From Oikopleura dioica (Eukaryota > Chordata > Appendicularia > Copelata > Oikopleuridae), in the NCBI GenBank assembly GCA_907165135.1, contig OU015567.1:14389001-14453000 (forward strand): 64,000 bases of DNA, written 5' to 3'. A program made the position numbers and the translations under genes. This document shows, one piece after another, positions 1 through 11,306 of the stretch. The notes below the pieces were generated by a model. That model was not told where the DNA came from. It worked only from the letters and a program-made list of their open reading frames with translations, and searched no databases. Every line of letters begins with the position of its first letter. The first letter of the stretch is position 1.

Positions 1-1458
1 TGAAAATGCCAGTCGAAGAGGTTCGTCAAATCAACTTCCTCAAGCCTGGCGACCGACTTCCTTTCGGCGAAGACGATAAACAAATCCTCACAGATGAGCA
101 TATCATCAAAGATCTTTACGAAAAGACCGATTCATCTTGGAACATGGCGAAACGACGCGCGGCAAATGACGAGTTCAACAAAGCCAACAAGTATAAGAAA
201 CGAGGCGTTGCGCTTGTCCCCACCCAGTTCGGAATTGCTTTCGGGCTGAAATTCTTGAATCAGGGTGGTGCACTCGTACAGATTTATACAGGTCAGTATT
301 GCCTTTCATCGCAAATGATCATAATTGAATCAAAGATGGAAGCGTGCTTGTCGCCCATGGAGGAGTCGAAATGGGTCAGGGTCTCTACACGAAGATGATC
401 CAAATCGCTTCCAAGGAACTTGACATTCCAGTCGAGAAGATTCATACTCTTGAGACTTCATCAACAACGGTTCCAAATACCTCACCCACGGCCGCTTCAT
501 ACTCGTCGGATATCAACGGGTGGGCAGTGAAGAAAGCTTGTGAAGAACTTCGAGAACGACTTTCGGTATTGAAATTTAGATAGTACAGTAACATGCAGTA
601 GCTAATATTTAGTCGATTCATGAGACCGATCCTTTCATCACATGGGAGGAAAAAATCAAAAAGGCGTACTTCCAGCGAATCAGTTTGTCTGCTACTGCCT
701 TCTGGAAGGCACCAGATGTCACTTGGGATCCAGTGGCTCGAATCGGTAAACGCTACAATTACTATTGCTACGGTGCTTGCGGAGCTGACGTGGAAGTTGA
801 CTTGCTTACTGGACATCATACTGTAAGTTATTTGAAAATATGCCTAGTAAACAATCGTAAATTTATCATAAGATCCGAGACGCGGAGATCATGATGGATG
901 TTGGCAGGTCACTTAATCCCGCTGTTGATATCGGACAAGTTGAAGGCGCTTTTATGCAGGTAAACAAAGGGTCATTTTCCACGAAAACAATCTTTTACCA
1001 GGGAGTTGGTCTCATGACCATCGAAGAAGAATTGTACAGTCCGACGGGTCGACTTCTGACACGAGGTCCTGGTGCTTACAAAATCCCTGGATTCGGCGAT
1101 ATTCCCGCCAAGTTGAAAGTTTCACTCTACGACAAGTTCAGCAATCGCCATGGTCTCTATCATTCAAAGGTTTCTCCGCAGCGTATGTTCGATATTTGAC
1201 AATGATTAAGGGAGTTGGCGAACCACCATTGTTCATGGGCGCGGGTGTCTTCTATGCTCTCCGAGATGCAATCCGACAAGTCAACACTGACAAACTCTTG
1301 GATTGGCACTCGCCCGCTACTGTCGAAAGAATTCGACTCTCCGTCGGCGATGCTTTGTCCACTTCTGTAAGAAATAATGACGAAATTTTCAGTAATTTTA
1401 TTTTTAGGCGAAATCAACAACTCCTGCTACTGATGCCCCGTGGTGCGTTCGACGATAA
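1..1458 (+). CDS. xdh: Xanthine dehydrogenase/oxidase, C-terminal part
   Basis: This is the 3' end of a molybdenum hydroxylase that oxidises hypoxanthine and xanthine to urate; the 5' part lies outside the window. Exons are 1-291, 336-565, 613-822, 873-959, 1002-1169, 1211-1366 and 1408-1458, joined by six GT-AG introns of 41-50 bp. The spliced protein follows the molybdopterin-binding domain of XDH closely: the GGVEMGQG loop, [25 protein letters not shown], and GVGEPPLF with the catalytic glutamate near the C-terminus. XDH and aldehyde oxidases share this fold. XDH is preferred from overall similarity, but substrate-defining residues upstream are not visible. The reading frame is intact to its stop. 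Confidence 0.9.
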
Positions 1459-2391
1459 AGTCAAACTACTATTATTTAATTATTCGATCACTGTAAATTT
1501 TCCTGAAAGCTTTTAAGCTAATCTAGCATCTGAATGATTTCAATATTGTGGTCATTTATTGCTGGCTGAAGGCGAAAATGGCTATTTATAACAATTTAAA
1601 GCCTTATTTCTGTCATTTTTGCGAGCAAGCACGATTTAATCGATCATTATTATTATTTATCCCGAGGCGTCCAGAATATGGCCTGATATTTGTGCAAGCT
1701 TTAAGGAAAGAGAAAAGTCTCAACGGCAATTGCAAGCTACTCTTTTTAATTCAGATTGGCAAAAACCAGCAAATTACTTCGTTTCAGATGGGCATTGTGA
1801 ATTTAGGATAATCCAGCGCTCTTATCTGACCCTTACTGTCCTCAGTGTTCCAAATATGTGTTTCCCTGTTTCCCTAAAATGGGAAACAATTTCCCTGTTT
1901 GAACAAACTTCTTCGAGAAAATTGGAGAAGAATGATTGTTGTTGTCGAGGAAATTTTATTTTATTATGCTGAGGGAAAAAGGGAAACAGGGAAAAAGGCC
2001 TTCAGCTGAAAAAAGGGAAACAGGGAAAAATTAGTTTTAAAAGTGAGAGGCAAAGACGGATTTTTCTCAAAAGGAATTTTTGTTTGCAAGGCACGTGCAT
2101 GGACTTTGAGCGGAAATTGTGCTTGGGGTAGATGTTGGTTTGTTAGACGCAAGACAGACAAACTAAATATCCTAATATCGACAAAAATCCCGAAGGCCGG
2201 ATTCGGAGCCACTCTATTGATCAGCAGCGAATAATTTTTTAAAACAGAAGATCGATAAAGAGAGAGTAAACGAGCGAAAAGAGAAAAGAAAATTTGGGGA
2301 AAGTATGGGCGCTGGATTTTCCCTCCCGCGTTTGCAGGAGATTGGACCTCAGTTGGCTGCTGGAGCTGGGATCGCAATCAGTTTTGAATTA
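1459..2391. other. Gene-free interval between XDH and a MITE
   Basis: No convincing coding exon was found here. Around 1857-2030 there are several inverted and direct copies of a GGGAAACAGGGAAA-like motif on both strands, able to form a hairpin. The rest looks like unconstrained AT-rich sequence. Confidence 0.5.
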
Positions 2392-2604
2392 CAGTAAAAA
2401 CCGCTGGTCTGGGACACCCTTATTCCACCCACGTGTCCCAAACTAGAAGTATTTTCACTTTTGCTCTCGTGCGCCACTTTCGCTTTCCGGGTAAAGCGGT
2501 AAGTTTAAAAACAGCCCCGTGGGCGCGTGCCTTTGATCGTTAATTTGCCCGGGTGTCCCAGACCAGAAGGATTTTTAGGTGTCCCAAACCAGCGGTTTTT
2601 ACTG
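2392..2604. mobile_element. 213-bp MITE with TA target duplication (mariner-type)
   Basis: Terminal inverted repeats of about 27 bp begin CAGTAAAAACCGCTGGT and differ at only one or two positions. The element is flanked by TA on both sides (2390-2391 and 2605-2606). Internally it repeats the GTGTCCCA motif of its ends. TA duplication with CAGT termini is the signature of Tc1/mariner-derived nonautonomous elements. It has no coding capacity. Confidence 0.75.
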
Positions 2605-2725
2605 TATTGAGAAAATATGTCATAGGCAGAAATCGACCAGAATCCTTGAAAAAGGGGAAGGAGGACCAGGTAATTCATTTTATCAAAAAGAAGCGCTGTT
2701 GAAAACAATTTAGTTTGATAACATT

Positions 2726-3442
2726 ATGGTGTCGTTTATTCACTCTTCAATTTCGTCACTTCTATCGCTTTACTTTTTCTGGAAAACTCCAGGTATGTTA
2801 GTGCCTTTTGATGGAATTGGAGGGACTCATATCATTTAAGAGGCCCTGAATAACCTCGGAGAGTCCGGCCGATATCAAGAATTCGCTACGCTCTTTACTT
2901 GGTCATATGTCTGGTACGACCTTTTCGACATGCTCAGATCAAATGGCTTCAACCCCTTCAACATGAAAGAAATGATGGTCCACCATTCCATAATGATTGG
3001 TGGCGGGCTCATCGTGATGCTCGACAAGATCTACGGCAACTTCACCATCTACGCGCTCAACATGGAAATCAACTCCATTTTCCTACATGGGCGAGCTCTG
3101 CTTCAAATGTGTAACCAACGTGATACAGCGGCCTTCAGAATTGCTTCAGGATTAAACATTCTGGTAAGACGCGGGCAAACATAAATTCCATCAGAATTTG
3201 TCTTTCAGACCAATGTAACTCACAGATTAGCCGTCAACTACCATATCGATCGCTGGGGTCGGGCAAATGGTTTTGTTTACGGTAAGAAACAAACATAACT
3301 TATGCAACATTCTATCACGTGATTTTTAAAAGGCTACATGATGAACTCAATTATCGCCTTTCTGAACCTGAAACTACTGTACACTTGCGTCCGACGAGAC
3401 TGGATTGACTCACCAAAAGCGATTGAGAAGAAGTCGGAATGA
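2726..3442 (+). CDS. TLC (TRAM/LAG1/CLN8) domain membrane protein
   Basis: Exons are 2726-2792, 2841-3163, 3209-3281 and 3333-3442; the introns are 45-51 bp and phases agree. The protein has a hydrophobic N-terminal segment, then a TLC-like core. That core includes WSYVWYDLFDM, the paired histidines in MVHHSIMIGGG, and a NMEINSIFLH segment followed by two more hydrophobic stretches, as in the TLCD family (TLCD4/TMEM56, TLCD1/2). TLC proteins are multi-pass membrane proteins of lipid metabolism or membrane composition. Which subfamily this is cannot be decided by eye. The start is the first ATG in frame with the hydrophobic leader. Confidence 0.75.
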
Positions 3443-3479
3443 AATGATAGTATATGATCAAGAAACACTAGAATACTAG

Positions 3480-3485
3480 AATAAA
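3480..3485 (+). terminator. Poly(A) signal AATAAA of the TLC gene
   Basis: A canonical hexamer lies 38 bp after the TLC-gene stop codon. A second AATAAA follows at 3553-3558. Confidence 0.6.
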
Positions 3486-3917
3486 GTAATTAGACTTTTA
3501 ATGAACCCCCTTTTGTCTGCTAATAAATTGACATCAACGAAGAGAATTGTTAAATAAAGTTTATTATTCAGAATTAGTTAGCCCTAGTTCAAGCTTGTCG
3601 GCGATCTTTAAACATTTCAGTTGGAAAAAAATAGAATACTAGAATACCACCGAGTCAGTCTCAACAAGGAAGGAAGAAAGAAATGTACAGGAATTGGTTC
3701 AATTCAGGTTCAAACAGGGTCACTTACAGAATTGTTGGTTAATTCGCTCACCCGCTTTTGATAGGTCAAAAATCTTTTTTTAGCATTTTAGCATACTGTA
3801 TTTAAATCTCGATTTTTAAATTTTTAACACTTTGAAGTTTTTGCTTTTGAAAAGAAAATAATTAAAAGTGAACTGTAGGGCTGGGTACTGTCATTGTTCG
3901 AGGGGAGGGGATGGTAT

Positions 3918-5881
3918 CTACATGATTTTTCGGAATTGACTACCGTACATGATACTGTTTGGCTCTGCATCCATGGCGAAGGGCGACGACGAGTTTGACG
4001 AGTTGAGCGAACGAGTTGGCATGCCGCTCATACCGCTGAAAGGCGACGCTTTCGGGGGACTTTGCGGGGCCCGCGACGGAATTGCAGGCGGAGACTTCGG
4101 CGAAGTCACGGGATTGTGGCGGTTTGCGAGTTCGTTAAAGGGATCTGCAGGCTCCCAAGCAGGCCCGTCATGCACTGGCTTTGCGTTGTGCACTTCGATA
4201 TTCAACCGCTAAAAAGTGAATCATTAGAAAATTCAAAAATTAACAAAAAAAGTTAGTCTCAAAAAACAACACTTGCAAAAACACTTGTGAAAACAATTTC
4301 AAGAATAGAAAACCTGTCGCTCTAAGCTTTCTTCCTAGAAAATTAAGACGTGCTAGAATGTATCAGCAAATACCTTGATTGCTTCCAATTGATCCGTCCA
4401 GTTTTTGACTTCCTCTGTTTGTGGCTTGTTTGGCTTGGAATATGCCCTCATTGAAACGGACTTCTTGAAAGGGCCGGCTTGGTTCGCGTTTTTCAAGGGA
4501 ATTCGTAAACTTGCTTGGCGCACTAAATCCGCCGACGGAGCTAGAAATTCATGAGGCAAGCAATCAGTTATAAGTCGTACCTGGTCGGGCTCGTATCAAA
4601 TCATTGGAGCCGCTTTGGAGGCTATCCGGGGAGGCGACTGGGGTGTTTGAAAAGCTCGTGCCATTTGATGAATTAACGGGATCGGGAACAGTGTCGATTT
4701 GAATCAGACTTTCTGTAACTTCAGGCTCTTTTTCTTCTGCTTTCGATGGCTAAAATTCACGATTACGTACTGCTTGAAGGTCATCTCATTACCGGAATGT
4801 TCCATCTCTAGTGAAGCCTCCTTGAGGCAGATCCGTTACTTCTACGTCTACTGGCGCTTTTCCTGCTTCTTTGTGAAGCCTGTTTCTGTTGTCCAAACAC
4901 GCTTTGAAGGCTACTCCAAAGACCTTAACTTCCGTTTTAAAATTTTACTCCAACACACAACTTACCTTTGAGAGAGAAGCGCCAGTGATGTTGTTTTTGG
5001 CGGAAAAACAGTAGCACATCCACGTTTGGCTTGTTCCATCTCTGGCTATGTAACTGTAAAAAGGAATCAACAGAAAAAATTCTTCTGAGCGAAGATGAAA
5101 TATTCAAAGGGAGCATGTTCAACTCATGTTGAGCATTATTATTGACAGGTAGTTTTTGAAGTGGAAGTTAGACTTGGTTACTTGACAGATCTCATTTGAA
5201 TAAAAAATGATCATTGTCAATTTCAACCTTGATTTTGGTTGGCAACTGAAGAAGAATCCTCACCAACAAGGGTCGCCTTTGAAAGAGGTCAAATATGGTT
5301 GTCTTTTCCTTTCCTAAAAGCATCCGGGTGCGTGTTGCTGGGCGCACAGAAAGAGATCTTGTCGACTGCCTGGTCGAAGAGAAGCGTCTGATCCTTGGCC
5401 GAGACGACGCGAATGACTTCGGGAGAGACTTGGATGATCACGCGTGGCTTTTTCTTCGCTCGGATGGCTTTGTAATAAGTCAGCGCTTCGTCGGTGTAGG
5501 TTATTCCGCTTTTGCCGCCAACTTCTTTCTTCCCCAAAAACTACAAAAATCAATACTTGTTACGGTCTGGAAACCTTACCTTGCACTTGTAATTGGCCAT
5601 TCCAGATTTGACGTTGAACTCATTGTTGGCATCGTTGGATTTTATCGTCTGTTTTGGATCGCGAGGAATGTTTTGCTCAACATTTTCATTTTGGTCTGTT
5701 TCGAAGTCTTTCGAAAGCTAAATTATTCAATAACGACAGATTCTCCAGTATTTAGTCGCCAATAATAAAATTACTAAGAGTCGTTTTACGATTTGAAAAA
5801 TCAACTTACGTCTTGCTTTTTCTTCCGTCTGAAGGAATTTCTTATTGTCCTGACGAAATTGTTTTGCGTGGCAGCTGGCAT
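3918..5881 (-). CDS. numb: Numb, PTB-domain endocytic adaptor
   Basis: Numb is a membrane-associated adaptor that antagonises Notch by linking cargo to AP-2. Exons (minus): 5881-5810, 5717-5580, 5540-5314, 5053-4966, 4923-4793, 4749-4581, 4540-4374, 4208-3918. The N-terminus has the basic stretch NSFRRKKKQD that precedes the PTB domain in Numb. The PTB domain follows, with KFLGKKEV, VIQVSPEVIRVV, DKISFCAP, SYIARDG, MCYCFSA, VAFKACLD and the post-PTB motif FTRDGTFR. The tail has a DPF motif of the AP-2-binding type. No NPF motif is seen. The SYIARDG join requires a GA-AG intron (5313-5054). The junction 4793/4749 does not resolve: the obvious GT-AG pair shifts frame, so that boundary or a small exon is uncertain. 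Confidence 0.85.
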
Positions 5882-6854
5882 AGCCGATGAGATTGTCCTG
5901 TTCTTGGCTCTCGAAAGACCCTGAATCACGAGGTCAAAAAATGGGAAACGCTCGTCTAAATTACCAATTGGTAATGCATTACCAATTTTGGTAATCCATT
6001 ACCAATTTTGGTAATGCATTACCAAACTTCCCGAAAAGTGCCAATTTTTTAGTCAAAGAGCCCTTGTGCGCTCCGCGCCTGTGTGATAGAATACGTTTGG
6101 GAGTGATTTACTCATTTTTTGGACAAAAATCAGGATTTATGAAAAAATTTGGTAATGGATTACCAATTTTTGGTAATGCATTACCAAAAATCTTTGGTAA
6201 TTTAGACGAGCGTCCCCGCAAAAAATGATAGTGGGGCTGTGGTTGGAGTTGACGGTGTTTCAAGTCAATTATTGACAAAAATTAGGTTTTTGCGAAATTG
6301 GCCATTTTGAGGGGTACCCCCTTAAGAAAAGTCTACTCAAGGCTTTCCCCAAAAAGAAATAAACGCCGAAGAAGATCCTCGAAGAAAACTTAATTATGAC
6401 TTTGAACCGATTAAACTCTGACTGTAAGCTTGGTCGATTGAACTCTGAGGAACGATCCCATTGTTTAATTTTGATTTTGAATTTGAAAACGTTCTCTTTC
6501 TGATTCAGATTCAAAAAAGAAGGAACTGGCGCAATGAGACGCTCACTCGAGGAATTAATCTTTCATATCAATATGCTGCGTATATAAATGCCCAGGGAAA
6601 AGCTCACGGGCGCTAAGTCAAATTCCGGCTTCTTTTTCTAGCACGTGATTTCTCGATCAAATCATGTGAGTTTGATAATATTTCTATTCCGAAAGCTAAC
6701 TCAAACAATCAATTTATATATTGATTATGGTATGGTATTGTCAAATTCATTTTTAATTCTGATAGAAAAAGAAAAACGAAGACTCACATCTTCCTCGCTC
6801 TCCTCGTTGTCTTCAGTAGTATCATTGACATAATCCCTTTTCTCTTTCTTGCGC
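5882..6854 (-). other. Candidate upstream coding exons of numb
   Basis: A segment bounded by splice signals at 6854-6788 encodes a charged acidic peptide (starts RKKEKRDYVN, ends EESEED) and ends in phase 0 at GTGAGT. The numb first exon is open upstream of its ATG back to an acceptor at 5921-5922 in the same phase. They could therefore join and give Numb a longer N-terminus, with the MITE at 5944-6218 inside the intron. No start codon for the longer form was found. Confidence 0.35.
5944..6218. mobile_element. 275-bp MITE with 9-bp target duplication (MULE-like)
   Basis: Terminal inverted repeats of about 24 bp contain ACGCTCGTCTAAATTACCAA. The interior holds many inverted copies of GGTAATGCATTACC-like units. 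The element is flanked by a perfect 9-bp direct repeat CAAAAAATG at 5935-5943 and 6219-6227. A 9-bp duplication is typical of Mutator-like elements. No coding capacity. Confidence 0.7.
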
Positions 6855-7195
6855 CTAAAGGACAAGCGAAACTTCTTCATTTAGCAAAAAAAAAATGGAA
6901 ATAAAAATGAAATTCGGACTATTTTCTTTTTTTGATTCGGCCGCTCGATAAACAGTGAATGAGCTGCGAAAGAACAAAAGCGCGAATTTTAAGAGCGAGT
7001 GGCCAGTTTTACGGCAGACGCCAGAAAGAGAAGAAGAAGAAAGCCCAAACAAATAACAAAAGAACTCGATCAATTTGGACTTGACAATCTTCTCTCCACG
7101 GCCTCGATCACAAGAAACTCATAAACTCAAATGAATGAATCAGAAAGATATTAAACACGAAGAGAATTTTAAATATACGAATCATTTTATAATTA
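6855..7195. other. Gene-free AT-rich interval
   Basis: Nothing is supported here beyond short chance reading frames. The interval lies between the candidate numb exon and a mariner-type MITE. Confidence 0.4.
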
Positions 7196-7587
7196 CAGTG
7201 AAAACCCAAAAATTAGCCGGTTTTCAGATATGAATTCCCGAAAAAGCGGCCAAATTTTGGGTTTTTGCCGGGTAGCCAAGTTTCTCCTTCAAAAAACAAA
7301 GTTTCGAAATTTTAGAAAATCGGCATGATTTTCATATTTTTGATGAATTTTATTCAAATTTTACCTTGGTTGAAGACATTGTAATTAGAATTCACTCATT
7401 TTGAATGATTAAAACACTTTAAAAAGGCTAAAAATGATCAGAAATAGCATCATTTTGGCCCAATTCTGATATGAATTTTTTTATTTTTGAAAAAGCGGCC
7501 AAATTTTGGGTTTTCCGATTCCAAAAAAGAAAGATTTAGAGAAAAAAGCGGCCAAATTTTGGGTGGGCAATTTTTGGGTTTTCACTG
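7196..7587. mobile_element. 392-bp MITE with TA target duplication
   Basis: The ends are inverted repeats starting CAGTGAAAACCCAAAAATT, flanked by TA at 7194-7195 and 7588-7589. The body contains several internal copies of GCGGCCAAATTTTGGGTTTT. It is of mariner type by its TA duplication and has no reading frame of note. Its right end touches the hAT-like element that follows. Confidence 0.7.
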
Positions 7588-8131
7588 TAGTAAACAGGGC
7601 TGGTAAATTAGCGCACTATTTTCTCTCGAAGAAAAAAATTAGCGCACTAATTTTTTAGAGACATTTTCGCGTCTTTCGCGCCTTTAGTGCACTAAAATGA
7701 CACTAATTTTTCCACTTGGGGAAATTAGTGACTTTTCGAGAGCTGATCAGCACTAAAGACGCGAAAAAGAGGCTCTTTTTCATCATCCAATAGGCTCTTC
7801 CCGGATGATAGTTTCATGGAAGACGATTTTGATCAGGGAAGAATTTCTTCAAACTGAAACTGCTTGATATATAAAAATCAATGCATCGTAAATATGACAC
7901 AATTTAATTTGATACATTAAAATCACTTCTTCGGACCAAAATCCTGACCCCAATGTTTTTCGTTCTTATCTTGTAGCGCAGATTCTGGGGAGTCGAATGG
8001 TATAATTTTTATGGGTCGATTATTCTATATTATATCGGGTTCTAGAGCTATAAGTACGTGAAAATAACAAGTACTGAAGCCACAGAACTCTGAAACTTTC
8101 ATTATAAAGTATAGTGATTTTGGGCTCTTTC

Positions 8132-8288
8132 GAAAGCGCAGCTCAAACTGTGGTTGGGCAGACTATGCTCGACGTAAAATTTTGTGAAAAAAATTTTGAG
8201 TGGAAAGTTTTTTGGCTCAAAAAATTTTGCTGTTGAGAATTATCGGCTGCCCACCAACTGCCCAACCACAGTTTTAGCCGGGCTTTCC
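8132..8288. repeat. Inverted repeat within the hAT-like element
   Basis: Arms of about 30 bp (AAACTGTGGTTGGGCA and its complement) enclose an A/T-rich loop containing further small inverted repeats. It may be a small MITE of its own. No target duplication was recognised. Confidence 0.5.
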
Positions 8289-9259
8289 AATGATACCCAT
8301 ATGTCCATACTTTCTTTGGAAATTTTCGGAGATACAGGGCTTCACTAGAATTTTTCAATAGGGGCGCCTATGACGTCATTAATGATGACTCAGACCCTCA
8401 AAACTATATGAATCGACTCCTCAGGAGTTGCCCTTTCGAATGAGCATAAGAAAGATGGAGGGTAGAATTTTCTTCCGAAGAAGTGATTTTAATGTATCAT
8501 TTTAAAAAAATTACTTATTTAGTAACAAATAAGTTGAAAAGAATAAAAGTCAACTTTTGTTGGAAATTCTTTTGTCGAGTTAAATGATGAGCTAAGATAA
8601 GCTTTGCTAGGGAGGTCCTCTCCTAATTTTTTATCGCAGGGCCATTCGCAGCTGGATCTTCCTGCTTTTCTTCATTTTTTCCAAGTTCCTTGATTTTTAA
8701 TTTAAGGGGTAGAAACAGCTTTCTAGATTTTGCACTGCTGCTACATAAAAGAAAGTATAAGATTTATTTATGTTCACGGAATTTCCTCATAAATGCTCCT
8801 AGAAAAAGGGTTGAGCTTCACAAAAATATGAATGAAATTTGTTTAACTATCAGGGGACTCGAGATATTCGTGTTTGAAAATTGGCGAAAATCGAGAATTT
8901 CGGAGAGATGAGCTACTTCTGAGCCCGCTTACTCAAAAATTTGATGACTAAAACAAATTTTGAGGGAGATGTTCCTAGATCTAAGATGTATCTATCTATA
9001 TATAAAGAGAGAAATTGAAAATGTAAGATTCTCTTGTCTGTAGCGCTGGTCAAAAATGGTCTTTTTCGAAAAAAGCTGTTTCTACCCCCTTAAGGAGCTT
9101 GACGGCCCTTCGTCAATTTTGAAATCCGTCTCCGCGCCCGCGGAAAATGTTGCGGGTTTTCCAACACTGTTGATAACTGCTAATGAAGACTTCCTCCCAA
9201 AGTTATCTTTAGTTTTCTAGGATATAGGCTATCATATAGCATTGTAAGTTTTGAGTAAA

Positions 9260-9897
9260 GATGATTTCAAAAAACTTTTTGTGGGTCCGGAAATCTTAAA
9301 AACTGCAAGTGCAGTTTTCTTCAGCTCCTCGAGACGAGTTGAATGATGGGTCTAACTCTTGATAACTCTAAGGATTTACCGGTTTACCGGCTGGTTACCG
9401 GAAAATACGTTGTCACCGGCCGTTTTGTTCTAGAAGTGGTCAACAGATGCTCGACCCAGGAAACTGTTCCTTATAGTCAGTTCTATTGCAGGCTAAAAGA
9501 TGAAAGTCGTATCATTACTCCGAAGAGAGTTATCACTAAAAACAGTAAATTTTGCATAAATTTCGTTGTCGCTGCACGTTCCTGATTTTTAGCCCCATTT
9601 CCGCCAAAAATAGTATTTTAGTGATAACTATTTTCGGAGTAATGATACGACTTTCATCTTTTAGCCTGCAATAGAACTGACTATAAGGAACAGTTTCCTG
9701 GGTCGAGCATCTGTTGACCACTTCTAGAACAAAAACGGCCGGTGACAACGTATTTTCCGGTAACCAGCCGGTAAACCGGTAAATCCTTAGAGTTATCAAG
9801 AGTTAGACCCATCATTCAACTCGTCTCGAGGAGCTGAAGAAAACTGCACTTGCAGTTTTTACGATTTCCGGCCCCACAAAAGTTTTTGAAATCATCA
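9260..9897. repeat. Large foldback, about 280-bp near-perfect arms
   Basis: Positions 9260-9545 and 9605-9897 are near-identical inverted copies, so the same peptide-like frame can be read from both strands. Only about 60 bp separate the arms. The arm contains a CCGGTTTACCGG-type palindrome cluster. The near identity of the arms suggests a recent insertion or arm homogenisation. Confidence 0.75.
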
Positions 9898-10577
9898 AAA
9901 TGTATTGGGAGGAAATCTGCTTTCTGAATTACAAGGTAAGCATGAACTTGGGAGAAGATCTCCCTTCTGAATTATAAAATAAATTTGATTTTGTTAATAA
10001 AGAATTATATCAACAATTCGCACAAGGCTGCTCCAGCTGCAGACTTTTGAGCAGTGTTTGAAAAATGGTGAGCGCGAGCCACGAGCGAGCGCGAGCGAGT
10101 GAGCGAGCGCTCATGCTCACTCATTCACGTATGTATTTTTCCCTATATAATATAGGCTATATTTGTTACTTTATATTTATAAAGAAAATTAACAAATGAA
10201 TTGACAAAGTCTTTTTGACTTTATATAAAACTTACGTATTCTTTAGAATTAAAGAGCCCGCGCTCATTGGCGGGCCAATCAGCAGCCCTTATTTTCGACA
10301 CTTTTCGAGACACACGCGAAAGAGACGCGAAAGTCACTAAAGTCTCGACAAAATAAATTCGCGCACTAATTTTAGTGCACTAAAAATTTTCGACAGATTT
10401 TAGGACGCGAATTTACCAGCCCTGGTAGTAAATATCGAAATCGTCGCGTCACATGATTCGTAATCGCAAGAGCCGGAATTTCGCGAACTGAGCAAACACT
10501 ACTTTTACTTTGTTATCGTTCTTTTTTTATTTGGCCAGGAAGACAAACATTTACAATTGAGCAATTTTCAGCACCCT

Positions 10578-10773
10578 CGAACTCGGCAATCTGTGTAGAA
10601 AACCTGAGTCAGGGACCCTGACTCAGGTCTCTGAAAAAGCTTTGTTAAAGCCGCAATCCAACTTCTGGATAAGCCGCTTCGCGACTTTGTTCTTAAAAAA
10701 GCCGCGACGCGGCTTTTAACAAAGTCCTGTCTGAACCCTGACTCAGGTTCTATAAACAGGTTACCGAGTTGAG
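10578..10773. mobile_element. TCAG-palindrome MITE, copy 1
   Basis: Ends: ACTCGGCAATCTGTGTAGAA on the left and its degenerate inverse on the right. Each end is followed by CCTGAGTCAGG, and the core has GCCGCGACGCGGCTTTT-like palindromes. It is one of about seven copies of the same family in the window. No clear target duplication was seen. Confidence 0.65.
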
Positions 10774-11132
10774 CCCTCTTATTCTTCGTCTTTTACGAAG
10801 AGTGAGCGGAAATGAAACTGAAAATTGCTCCCAATGCAGGAGACAATAAAAATCAAACACCTGCAATAATTATTCTGACGATTGTCAATTTACAATTGTC
10901 GTGACGCTGGAAAATTGTCGCTCAAGAATTCTCCTCTTGAAAATGTAAGCTTACTTTCTCAAAGCAAAACGTCTCGAAGCTCATAAATTCTCTCAACGAA
11001 GAAAATAGGCCAATAAATCACTGTTTCTTGACAAACCCTTGATGTCTCAAAAAAATCGAAATTTCCGCAGGAAATCAATATTTTCTCGCCAACCGCTGTT
11101 CGAAAGAACAAAATATTCTCCAAGCTACTTAC

Positions 11133-11201
11133 TCTCATGGAACTCCTCTTGATATTCTTCAAGTCTCTCTTGAAATTATCAAATGTACTTGTGGCTTCCA
11201 T
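11133..11201 (-). other. Possible orphan first coding exon
   Basis: An ATG at 11201 opens a 23-codon segment that ends exactly at a strong donor GTAAGT. No partner exon in compatible phase was identified. It might be a distal start for numb or an unrelated remnant. Confidence 0.3.
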
Positions 11202-11306
11202 TTGAAATTGGTGGGCTTTGATTTGGGTGTTTTACTTTCAATTAGAAACAGATTTTGATGCAATAAAATATGAGCTTTGATGAAAAAGAAATTCTTCAAG
11301 ACCTGT

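Larger units (their letters stand above)
7595..10424. mobile_element. 2.83-kb nonautonomous hAT-like transposon
   Basis: The left end reads CAGGGCTGGTAAATTAGCGC and the right end is its near-perfect inverse (CAGGGCTGGTAAATTCGCG when complemented). The two ends stay similar for well over 100 bp, sharing repeats of the type GCGCACTAATTTTAGTGCAC. The element is flanked by an identical 8-bp duplication GTAGTAAA at 7587-7594 and 10425-10432. CAGGG termini and 8-bp duplications define the hAT superfamily. No transposase or domesticated reading frame is visible inside. It carries two other inverted structures (8132-8288, 9260-9897). Confidence 0.8.

Noticed and set aside
1857-2030. GGGAAACAGGGAAA inverted repeats as a transposon
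   Set aside because: No defined ends or target duplication; simple-sequence expansion is a sufficient explanation.
9343-9799. Two similar about 85-codon frames on opposite strands
   Set aside because: They are the same foldback arm read from both sides, not two genes.
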